NCBI GenBank assembly: GCA_003153915.1
Contig: PMBX01000059.1
Location: 1 to 5,004 of the forward strand
Length of the DNA stretch: 5,004 nt
Direction of reading: 5' to 3'
From: Phycisphaerales bacterium
GTDB taxonomy: Bacteria > Planctomycetota > Phycisphaerae > SM23-33
Below are positions 1-5,004 of the stretch, piece by piece. Below the pieces are notes generated by a model, which was not told the DNA's origin, did not search any database, and saw nothing but the letters and a program-made list of their open reading frames with translations. The stretch's first letter is position 1. Each line of letters starts with the position of its first letter. The translations under genes and the position numbers were made by a program.

Positions 1-632
1 AGCCGATGATAGAACATGCCAAGAAGGTCCACGAGTGCGTGGCGTTGGTGCGGCCTATCACCGACGCCGTGCTGGCCGGCGACATCAACCGGCTAAACGA
101 ACTTCAGCACCAGATGTCCAAGACGGAGTTCGAGGCCGACCAGATCAAGGACCATATCCGCCAGGCCCTCCCCAACCGCTACTTCCTGCCGGTCAACCGC
201 GAGGACATGTCGCAGTTCCTCTCCCAGATGGACCGCATAGCCGACGACGCCGAGGACTACGCCGTCGTGGCTACCTTCCGGCGGCTGACCATTCCGCCGG
301 ATTGGCACGGCGATTTTCTGGCGCTGGTTGACAAGGTGGTCGAGGTCAGTAACTCCCTGCTGACACTGGCCGAGCACCTCGGGCAACTTCAGAAGCAGTC
401 CTTCGTGGGCCCCGATGCCGACGAAATGCTCCTGAAGATCCAACAGATCGCCCACATGGAATGGGAATCCGACAAGCTCAGCCGGAAGTTCGCACGGCGA
501 TACTACGGCCAGCCCGCGGTGGATCCGGTGACCATAATCCTGCTGGACAAGCTCTGCCGGGCGCTGGCGGGTATCGCCGATCACGCCGAGAACGTCGGAA
601 AGAACCTGCGTTTGATGATCCTTCGAAAGTAG
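1..632 (+). CDS. DUF47/PhoU-like phosphate transport accessory protein (5' partial)
   Basis: This is a helical, cytoplasmic PhoU-like protein of the DUF47 (TIGR00153) family, which is usually encoded beside Pit phosphate permeases and is thought to regulate them. Counting from the ATG at 6, the visible part is 208 residues. It shows two PhoU-like halves with acidic E/DxxxD-type metal-ligand motifs: TEFEADQIK and DRIADDAED in the first half, MEWESDKL and IADHAEN in the second. FLPVNREDM is a typical family block. The ATG at 6 is probably not the true start. The codon before it (3-5) is an in-frame Pro, and P-M-I-E-H-A-K-K-V matches the internal family pattern SPFxPLxxHxxKV, so roughly 10-15 residues probably lie outside the window. 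The stop is 14 bases before the likely pit start, which fits co-transcription. Family assignment is firm; the regulatory role is known only by association. Confidence 0.9.
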   Translation, partial: PMIEHAKKVHECVALVRPITDAVLAGDINRLNELQHQMSKTEFEADQIKDHIRQALPNRYFLPVNREDMSQFLSQMDRIADDAEDYAVVATFRRLTIPPDWHGDFLALVDKVVEVSNSLLTLAEHLGQLQKQSFVGPDADEMLLKIQQIAHMEWESDKLSRKFARRYYGQPAVDPVTIILLDKLCRALAGIADHAENVGKNLRLMILRK

Positions 633-636
633 CCCC

Positions 637-640
637 GGAG
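637..640 (+). promoter_or_regulatory. Ribosome binding site for pit (GGAG before a TTG start)
   Basis: GGAG ends six bases before TTG at 647. No ATG or GTG lies near the point where family homology begins, so this site decides the start. It lies in the short gap after the DUF47 stop codon. Confidence 0.55.
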
Positions 641-646
641 TCGCCG

Positions 647-1894
647 TTGACTTTATTGCTCGTCATAGCGGTTGCCGTGGGCTTCTATAAGGCTTGGAAC
701 ATCGGGGCCAACGATGTCGCCAACGGCATGGGCACCGTGGTGGGCGCCGGCACGCTGACGTTGAGGCAGGCTATCGTGCTGGCGTCGGTGTTTGAGTTCC
801 TCGGTGCCTTTCTGGTGGGATCCCACGTCACGGAGACGATCAAGGGCGGCATCATTCCCATGGCCAGTTTCGCCGGCGACGCGCGCGTTTTCGGCTTGGG
901 GATGTTGAGCGTCGCGCTGGCGTCGGCCATCTGGCTGAACATAGCCACGCTGATGTCTCGCCCGGTCTCGGTGACGCAGGCCACCATCGGCGGCATCATC
1001 GGTTTCGCCTTAGTCAGCACGGTGGGAGGGCCGCATTGCGTACAGTGGTCCCGTCTGGGCGCAATCGCCGTCTCCTGGGTAGTTTCTCCCCTGGCCGGCG
1101 CGGCCGCGGCCTACATCGTTTACCGCTGTGTCGTGCGTTGGGTCCTCCAAAGCCGCCACCCCGTCTACATGGCCAAGATGGCCGTCCCGTTAGGCTATGC
1201 CGCCACCTTCTCCATCCTCTTTCTTTCGGCCACCTACAAGGGATTGGCGAAACTCGACCTGGGCCTGCCGCTCTACCAGTGCCTGGCCGTGACACTGCCC
1301 GTCGCCGCTGTCATCTACTTGGCGGCGCGGTGGATCATTCACATCCGCACATTGCGCGAACGGGTGCGCCTCAAGGATCGCTACCAGGTCGTGGAGCAAT
1401 GGTTCGGCTGGCTTCAGGTGATGACAGCCTGTTACATGTCTTTCGCCCACGGCGCCAACGATGTCGCCAGCGCCATCGGCCCCCTTGCCGGCAGCATGCA
1501 CGCCTTCAGCGGCCAACCGTTGTCCAGCCACGCCAGCGTCTCGCCCTGGCTGATGGCATTCGGCGGGGCGGGCATCGTCATCGGACTGGCCACGATGGGC
1601 TACAAGGTCATCGCCACGGTGGGCAGGAAGATCACGGAGATCACGCCCACCCGGGGATTTTCGGCCGAATTCGCCACGGCTTCGACGGTGCTGGTCTGCT
1701 CCAAGCTGGGGTTGCCCATCTCCACCACGTTCGTGATGGTCGGGGCGATCGTGGGTGTCGGTTTCGCGCGAGGCATCGCTGCCCTGGACATGCGGGTGGT
1801 CCGTCAGATACTCTCCTCCTGGGTGGTCACCATGCCGATTTCCGCGATCCTCTCCGCCGGCCTATATTGGACGCTGATGTCGATACCGTGGTAG
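647..1894 (+). CDS. pit: Inorganic phosphate permease, PHO4/Pit family
   Basis: This is a low-affinity phosphate transporter of the inner membrane, driven by H+ or Na+ symport (PHO4 family, PF01384). From TTG 647 it is 415 residues, within the usual range. The two inverted family repeats are clear: GANDVAN at residues 20-26, followed by GTVVGAGTLTLRQA, and HGANDVAS near 268-275, followed by AIGPLAG. About ten hydrophobic segments surround a charged central loop near residues 230-255. An in-frame ATG at 461 would add 62 residues, but that stretch overlies the DUF47 gene in another frame and has the Arg/Pro-rich look of a shadow. The TTG fits the GGAG site and starts directly in the first membrane helix. 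The usual STTH-type motifs read PVSVTQ (106-111) and PISTTF (357-362), both without the histidine. DUF47 lies just upstream and yjdF 29 bases downstream. The coupling ion cannot be told from sequence. Confidence 0.93.
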   Translation: MTLLLVIAVAVGFYKAWNIGANDVANGMGTVVGAGTLTLRQAIVLASVFEFLGAFLVGSHVTETIKGGIIPMASFAGDARVFGLGMLSVALASAIWLNIATLMSRPVSVTQATIGGIIGFALVSTVGGPHCVQWSRLGAIAVSWVVSPLAGAAAAYIVYRCVVRWVLQSRHPVYMAKMAVPLGYAATFSILFLSATYKGLAKLDLGLPLYQCLAVTLPVAAVIYLAARWIIHIRTLRERVRLKDRYQVVEQWFGWLQVMTACYMSFAHGANDVASAIGPLAGSMHAFSGQPLSSHASVSPWLMAFGGAGIVIGLATMGYKVIATVGRKITEITPTRGFSAEFATASTVLVCSKLGLPISTTFVMVGAIVGVGFARGIAALDMRVVRQILSSWVVTMPISAILSAGLYWTLMSIPW

Positions 1895-1923
1895 GAAATC
1901 CGGCACTGAATTGGATGATTGTG

Positions 1924-2541
1924 ATGAAACCCCGATACATGCCTTTGTGTCTTTTGGTAAGCGGCTTGGCGATTCTGGTCTGGTCTGGTCTATGGCCCAA
2001 GGACCGCCTCACCTGGCTGATGGAGGTTTTTCCAGCCATCATTGGCGGGGCGATTCTCGCGGCCACCTACAAACGATTTGCCTTTACCACGTTGTGCTAC
2101 GTCCTGGCGTGGATGTTCTCGATCATCCTGATGGCCGGCGGACATTGGACCTACGCGGAGGTTCCGTTGGGCAATTGGGCACGCGACGCCTTCGGCCTGT
2201 CGCGCAACCACTTTGACCGGCTGGGACATCTTTTCCAGGGCGTTATCCCGGCGATGTTAGCGCGGGAGCTGCTGGTGCGGACCTCCCCCCTGCGGCCGGG
2301 CAAGTGGATGACGACGATCTGCATCGCCCTGGCGTTGGCGATCAGCGCTTCATACGAACTGTTCGAGTGGCAATACGCCGTTATCGCCGGCGGACAACGG
2401 GCCGAGGACTTCCTGGGCAGCCAGGGGGACATCTGGGACGCTCAAAATGACATGGCGATGGCCCTGATCGGCTCAACCGTCGCGCTGCTCCTGCTTGGCC
2501 GCTGGCACGACAGGCAAATGCGGCGACTGGCAGGACGTTAG
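1924..2541 (+). CDS. yjdF: YjdF/DUF2238 family inner-membrane protein
   Basis: This multi-pass membrane protein matches the YjdF/DUF2238 family (PF09997), whose biochemical function is unknown. From ATG 1924 it is 205 residues with about six hydrophobic segments, the normal family size. Family blocks are all present: GGHWTY at 72-77, RNHFDRLGH at 94-102, YELFEW at 144-149, QGDIWDAQNDM at 167-177, and the C-terminal GRWHDRQ. The conserved His, Asp and Glu residues near membrane faces suggest a metal- or proton-handling site, which is inference. ATG 1915 (208 residues) and GTG 1921 are alternative starts. I prefer 1924 because GGA at 1913-1915 lies eight bases upstream and MKPRY fits family N-termini. 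It follows pit closely with no visible promoter or terminator between, so it is probably in the phosphate operon. Its last 15 codons are repeated at 3520-3567. Confidence 0.88.
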   Translation: MKPRYMPLCLLVSGLAILVWSGLWPKDRLTWLMEVFPAIIGGAILAATYKRFAFTTLCYVLAWMFSIILMAGGHWTYAEVPLGNWARDAFGLSRNHFDRLGHLFQGVIPAMLARELLVRTSPLRPGKWMTTICIALALAISASYELFEWQYAVIAGGQRAEDFLGSQGDIWDAQNDMAMALIGSTVALLLLGRWHDRQMRRLAGR

Positions 2542-2554
2542 AAGGAAACTCGGG
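2494..2554 (+). repeat. Direct repeat copy 1: 3' end of yjdF plus 13 bases
   Basis: This 61-base stretch aligns without gaps to 3520-3580 with 7 mismatches. It encodes LGRWHDRQMRRLAGR and the TAG stop of yjdF, then 13 non-coding bases (AAGGAAACTCGGG). GRxHDRQ is conserved in the family, so this copy is the functional gene end. Similarity stops abruptly before codon 191. Confidence 0.85.
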
Positions 2555-2605
2555 TAGGGGAAAGTCGCTCAGCGCCCCGGTAACTGGCTTGTCTTGAGAA
2601 GGCTT

Positions 2606-2726
2606 CACGGCATTTGCCTGCCTATAATTGCCGGTATACCCAAACGGCAAAGTGGCCTATGAAGCCTGAATGTGCCGTGTGAGAAACAAACCGGCTGCCT
2701 GTAGCGGTCGGCTGAATATAGGCCAC
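2606..2726 (+). other. Putative structured leader of the metal-binding protein gene
   Basis: The gap between yjdF and the next gene holds several inverted repeats. A perfect 9-bp pair, GTGGCCTAT (2652-2660) and ATAGGCCAC (2718-2726), encloses 57 bases. Inside it, CCGGCT and AGCGG (2691-2706) can form a small bulged hairpin. TGCCGT at 2673-2678 can pair with ACGGCA at 2644-2649, or TGCCGTG with CACGGCA at 2606-2612, so alternative folds are possible. Transcripts from the nearby TATAAT would carry the 9-bp pair in a leader of about 125 bases. I recognise no known riboswitch class. Confidence 0.35.
2623..2628 (+). promoter_or_regulatory. Candidate -10 box (TATAAT) for the metal-binding protein gene
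   Basis: This is a perfect sigma-70-type -10 hexamer in the gap before the gene. The -35 region is poor: AGGCTT at 17-base spacing, with TTGAGA (2594-2599) too far away at 23 bases. A 9-bp palindrome, GAAGGCTTC (2598-2606), overlies the expected -35 and could be an operator, which would suit an activator- or repressor-controlled promoter. No transcription start is known. Confidence 0.4.
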
Positions 2727-2747
2727 GATTCGTGAACCCGCCATTGG

Positions 2748-2753
2748 AAGGAG
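2748..2753 (+). promoter_or_regulatory. Strong Shine-Dalgarno site (AAGGAG)
   Basis: AAGGAG lies seven bases before ATG 2761. It fixes the start of the metal-binding protein gene and is by far the best ribosome binding site in the window. Confidence 0.85.
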
Positions 2754-2760
2754 AAGAGTC

Positions 2761-3384
2761 ATGACCGCAAGAAGGTTGATTCAAGGTTCTATTGTCCTGT
2801 CCATCGTTGCAATGGTGCTCTTTGTCGTGGAGCCGGTCGTCTGGGCACAAGAGGGCCAACATCCCGCAGTCAAACCTGCCGGCCAGGAAGCCACCACGGC
2901 ACCGTCCTGCGACATGGCCACGATGCCCATGATGGCGCATATGAAGAAGATGGCCAAGCTCAAGGCCGTCCTGGATGAGGCGAAAACCACAGCCGAGGCC
3001 GAGAAGGCAAAGACCACCGTAGCCAAGATTGATGAAGCTCTGAAGCTCTTGGAGCAGGACCACCAGGCAATGCACCAGCACATGACCCAGATGATGCAAA
3101 AGATGAAGGATAAGATGTCGAATGAAGAGATGATGAAGAAATGCCAGATGATGTGCCCTATGTGCAAAAAGATGATTGGCGAGGCACCCAAAGCCGATAA
3201 GGTGGTCAATTCACACTGCCCGATGACGGGGATAAAGATTGACCCCAACAATGTTCCGGCCGGCCAAACCAGGGAGTTCCAGGGCCAAAAGGTCGGCTTC
3301 TGCTGCGGTAACTGCCCGCTCGACTGGGACAAGCTTAACGACCAGCAGAAACAAGAGAAGTTGCACAAGGTCGTTGACCAATAG
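2761..3384 (+). CDS. Exported Met/Cys-rich protein with YHS/TRASH-like metal-binding C-terminus
   Basis: This 207-residue protein is probably exported and binds metal; I know no gene name. Residues 1-29 form a signal peptide with basic start, hydrophobic core and VWA|Q cleavage site, and there is no lipobox. Residues 50-75 are rich in Met, His and Lys. Residues 68-127 look like a charged alpha-helix or coiled coil with many Met and His. A Cys cluster CxxxCxxC lies at 128, 132 and 135. The C-terminal domain has CPMTG at 153-157 and FCCGNC at 180-185 before LDWDKL, the arrangement of YHS/TRASH-like heavy-metal domains (C-P-x-x-G, then GFCCxxC). There are 21 Met in all. Soft metals such as copper are the likely ligand, by inference. 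Codon use is richer in AAG, AAA and GAA than its neighbours. It has its own Shine-Dalgarno site, and a hairpin follows 12 bases after the stop, so it is probably a single-gene unit. Confidence 0.8.
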   Translation: MTARRLIQGSIVLSIVAMVLFVVEPVVWAQEGQHPAVKPAGQEATTAPSCDMATMPMMAHMKKMAKLKAVLDEAKTTAEAEKAKTTVAKIDEALKLLEQDHQAMHQHMTQMMQKMKDKMSNEEMMKKCQMMCPMCKKMIGEAPKADKVVNSHCPMTGIKIDPNNVPAGQTREFQGQKVGFCCGNCPLDWDKLNDQQKQEKLHKVVDQ

Positions 3385-3396
3385 GATCGCAGTCAA

Positions 3397-3427
3397 GGCC
3401 GGTACGGACCGGCTAGACTCTTGGATT
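3397..3427 (+). terminator. Candidate intrinsic terminator after the metal-binding protein gene
   Basis: GCCGGT (3398-3403) and ACCGGC (3408-3413) form a perfect 6-bp stem with an ACGG loop, extended by one G-U pair. It begins 12 bases after the stop codon. The following tract (ACTCTTGGATTT) is only moderately T-rich, so termination efficiency is uncertain. Confidence 0.5.
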
Positions 3428-3437
3428 TGAAAGGCAT

Positions 3438-3469
3438 GGCGGCGCACGGGGCAGGCCTCGTGCGCCGTT
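3438..3469 (+). terminator. Strong hairpin, second possible terminator
   Basis: CGGCGCACG (3440-3448) pairs perfectly with CGTGCGCCG (3459-3467). The stem continues inward by G-U, G-C and G-C to a four-base loop (3452-3455), giving 12 stacked pairs. No T-run follows (GTTCATATG), so it may be a transcript-end protecting hairpin or part of a repeat and not a classic terminator. Confidence 0.4.
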
Positions 3470-3519
3470 CATATGCGCCGTGGAGCCGTAGAATACACCA
3501 AGCTCAAACCCGGCAGGCA

Positions 3520-3580
3520 TTGGGCCGATGGCACGACAGGCATATGCGGCGACTGGCAGGCCGCTAGAAGGAAAGTCGGG
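3520..3580 (+). repeat. Direct repeat copy 2: orphan fragment of a yjdF 3' end
   Basis: This is the second copy of 2494-2554, offset by exactly 1026 bases, with 54 of 61 bases identical. Read in frame it gives LGRWHDRHMRRLAGR and TAG, differing from yjdF by one residue (Gln to His). Apart from the first Leu codon (CTT/TTG), all coding differences are at third positions: CGC/CGA, CAA/CAT, GGA/GGC and CGT/CGC. The upstream frame is open from 3385, with an ATG at 3436, but it does not resemble YjdF before this point. The copy is therefore a gene remnant and not a working gene. It ends 63 bases before nadB. Confidence 0.8.
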
Positions 3581-3604
3581 CATCGCCCGGGGCGGCATTG
3601 GCAA

Positions 3605-3633
3605 TCGACAAGGCGGGCGAATTGGCGTAGACT
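3605..3633 (+). promoter_or_regulatory. Candidate nadB promoter, possibly giving a leaderless mRNA
   Basis: TCGACA (3605-3610, five of six matches to TTGACA) and TAGACT (3628-3633, four of six to TATAAT) are separated by the ideal 17 bases. Start of transcription would be expected near 3640, only about four bases before ATG 3644. This agrees with the lack of any Shine-Dalgarno sequence there. Confidence 0.45.
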
Positions 3634-3643
3634 TTCCCGATCT

Positions 3644-5004
3644 ATGGACGACAATTTCCTCAATCGCCGTTATCTCATCAGCTTCGCCAACAGGCGCCTG
3701 CCGCATGTCTTTACGGACGTGTTGGTCATCGGCGCTGGGGCGGCGGGGCTTCGTGCAGCCATCGAGGCCGCCCAGTTCGGCCAGGTAATCCTAATTACCA
3801 AGGGGGCCTCGCTGGAGTCCAACACCTATTACGCCCAGGGCGGCCTGGCTGCCGTGATGGCCCGGGGGGATTCCCTCGACAGCCACATCGCCGACACACT
3901 GGCCACCGCCGGGGGAATGGGCAACGAGGAGGTCATACGCCTGGTCATCCAGGCGGCGCCGACGCTCATTCGCCAGATGCAAGAATGGGGCGTGGCCTTC
4001 GACTCCGCCGACGGGGAACTTTCCCTTGGGCGCGAGGGCGGCCATAGCGCCTCGCGCATCGTCCATGCCCTGGGCGACGCGACGGGCCAGGCGCTGGCTG
4101 AGGTGCTGGTCCAACGTGCCAAGGAGACGCCCAACCTCAAGATTTGGGAACAGTGTTTTGCCATCGATCTGCTGACCGATCCGCCCGACGGCGGGGCCGG
4201 GGCGACCTGCCTGGGCGCGCTGACGTACAACCCGCGATACGGGCTTCAGATCGTCCGTGCCCGCGCGACGATCTTGGCGGGCGGCGGCGCGGGGATGCTC
4301 TGGCGGGAGACGACCAATCCGCCCTGTGCGACGGCAGACGCCATTGCGATGGCTTTTCGCGCCTCAGCCACCCTGGCGGATGTGGAGATGATGCAGTTCC
4401 ACCCCACGACGTTATACATTGCTGGTGGGACACGATCGCTGATTTCCGAGGCCGTGCGCGGCGAAGGGGCGTACCTGGTTGACCGCAACGGGCGGCGGTT
4501 CATGGACGAGTATCACCAGATGGGCGAACTGGCCCCGCGCGACGTGGTCAGCCGGGCGATACTGGACCACATGGCCAAGACCGCCTCCACGAACGTCTTC
4601 CTGGACGTCCGTCACCTCGGCGCGGCGACATTCGCCCATCGCTTCCCGCAGATCGACCGCCAATGTCGCAGCTTCGGGATCGACCCAGGAAGCGACCTGA
4701 TTCCCGTCCATCCGGCTGCCCATTACATGATCGGCGGGGCGTGGACCGATATCGACGGGCGGACCTCGCTTGGCGGGCTGCTGGCCTGCGGAGAGGCCGC
4801 CTGCACCGGTCTGCACGGGGCCAACCGCCTGGCGTCCAACAGCCTCACCGAGGCGCTGGTCTTCGGGCAACACTGCGGCCAAGAGGCTGGCAGGATACTG
4901 GCCGAGACCAACGACCGCCTGTCGGAGCGCCAGATCGACTGGACCAATCCGCCCAGCGAGCGGACCGCCCTGGACGTAACCGACATCCGCAACTCGCTGC
5001 GGTC
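3644..5004 (+). CDS. nadB: L-aspartate oxidase (3' partial)
   Basis: NadB is a cytoplasmic FAD enzyme that oxidises L-aspartate to iminoaspartate, which NadA condenses to quinolinate in de novo NAD synthesis. The window holds 453 codons plus two bases. Usual length is about 500-540, so the C-terminal helical domain is mostly missing. The FAD dinucleotide motif GAGAAG is at 30-35 and the flavin-contact block SNTYYAQGG at 59-67. REGGHS is at 130-135, QFHPT has H253, APRD has R299, AAHY has H360 and HGANR has R395. The last four sit at a constant +9 offset from E. coli H244, R290, H351 and R386, which bind the dicarboxylate. GGxxSEAVRGEGAYL-type and GELAPRD blocks favour NadB over SdhA/FrdA. The usual TGDG motif reads TADA (230-233). 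ATG 3644 fits the start of family homology (NRRYLISF), though no Shine-Dalgarno site precedes it. Nothing links it functionally to its neighbours. Confidence 0.95.
   Translation, partial: MDDNFLNRRYLISFANRRLPHVFTDVLVIGAGAAGLRAAIEAAQFGQVILITKGASLESNTYYAQGGLAAVMARGDSLDSHIADTLATAGGMGNEEVIRLVIQAAPTLIRQMQEWGVAFDSADGELSLGREGGHSASRIVHALGDATGQALAEVLVQRAKETPNLKIWEQCFAIDLLTDPPDGGAGATCLGALTYNPRYGLQIVRARATILAGGGAGMLWRETTNPPCATADAIAMAFRASATLADVEMMQFHPTTLYIAGGTRSLISEAVRGEGAYLVDRNGRRFMDEYHQMGELAPRDVVSRAILDHMAKTASTNVFLDVRHLGAATFAHRFPQIDRQCRSFGIDPGSDLIPVHPAAHYMIGGAWTDIDGRTSLGGLLACGEAACTGLHGANRLASNSLTEALVFGQHCGQEAGRILAETNDRLSERQIDWTNPPSERTALDVTDIRNSLR

Noticed and set aside
93..584. Long antisense open frames over the DUF47, pit, metal-protein and nadB genes.
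   Set aside because: They are mirror readings of GC-rich coding DNA without ribosome binding sites or recognisable domains.
461..646. N-terminal extension of Pit from ATG 461.
   Set aside because: It overlaps the DUF47 gene by 172 bases in another frame. It is rich in Arg, Pro and Gly with no family similarity, and PHO4 homology starts after 647.
1036..1923. Long open frame running through pit into yjdF, giving an apparent 501-aa protein.
   Set aside because: The part before 1924 is an out-of-frame reading of pit with low-complexity Arg/Pro/His content. Family homology begins only at the yjdF start.
2557..2578. GGGG...CCCC hairpin after yjdF as a terminator.
   Set aside because: The stem is only 4 bp with a 14-base loop and no T-run follows, so it cannot be supported.
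2641..2726. Resemblance of the leader to a cyclic-di-GMP or cobalamin riboswitch (GGCAAA, TAGCGG).
   Set aside because: The required core elements, such as the second GCAAAGC block or a B12 box, are not present. Short matches alone are not evidence.
3436..3567. A 43-codon frame beginning at ATG 3436 and ending with the yjdF-like tail.
   Set aside because: It has no well-placed ribosome binding site and no similarity before the 15-codon tail, and its start lies at the edge of the strong hairpin. I read it as an accidental frame over a remnant.
1..5004. CRISPR array, tRNA, rRNA, transposase or integrase.
   Set aside because: No spaced short repeats, no tRNA-like cloverleaf or rRNA-like stretches, and no mobile-element protein was seen on either strand.

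Overview
The window is GC-rich bacterial chromosome with five protein-coding genes, all on the + strand. The NadB N-terminus and the small secreted Cys/Met-rich protein with a YHS/TRASH-like C-terminus both resemble planctomycete (Phycisphaerae-like) proteins as I remember them. I therefore lean towards Planctomycetota, but this is recognition from memory and not a phylogeny.

Region 1 (1-2541) looks like one operon for phosphate uptake. It starts with a PhoU-like DUF47 protein that is cut by the left window edge. A PHO4-family inorganic phosphate permease (Pit) follows 14 bases later and probably begins at a TTG codon. A YjdF/DUF2238 integral membrane protein of unknown function begins 29 bases after Pit. 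The first two are a classic pair, in which the DUF47 protein is thought to modulate the Pit transporter.

Region 2 (2542-3643) is a separate module. A 219-base leader region has a consensus TATAAT box and several inverted repeats. It precedes a gene for a 207-aa exported protein rich in Met and Cys, probably a metal binder of the cell envelope. Two hairpins follow that gene. The last 15 codons of yjdF, its stop codon and 13 bases beyond are repeated 1026 bases downstream, on the far side of this gene. Differences in the coding part are almost all silent third-position changes. The metal-protein gene is therefore bracketed by two diverged copies of the yjdF 3' end, which suggests insertion or recombination at that gene end.

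Region 3 (3644-5004) is the first 453 codons of nadB (L-aspartate oxidase, first step of NAD biosynthesis), cut by the right edge. It has no Shine-Dalgarno sequence. A good promoter match ends only 10 bases before the ATG, so its mRNA may be leaderless or nearly so.

I see no tRNA, rRNA, CRISPR array, transposase or integrase. The most notable points are the duplicated yjdF end around the metal-protein gene, the structured leader of that gene, the possible leaderless nadB, and unusual residues in conserved motifs of Pit and NadB.
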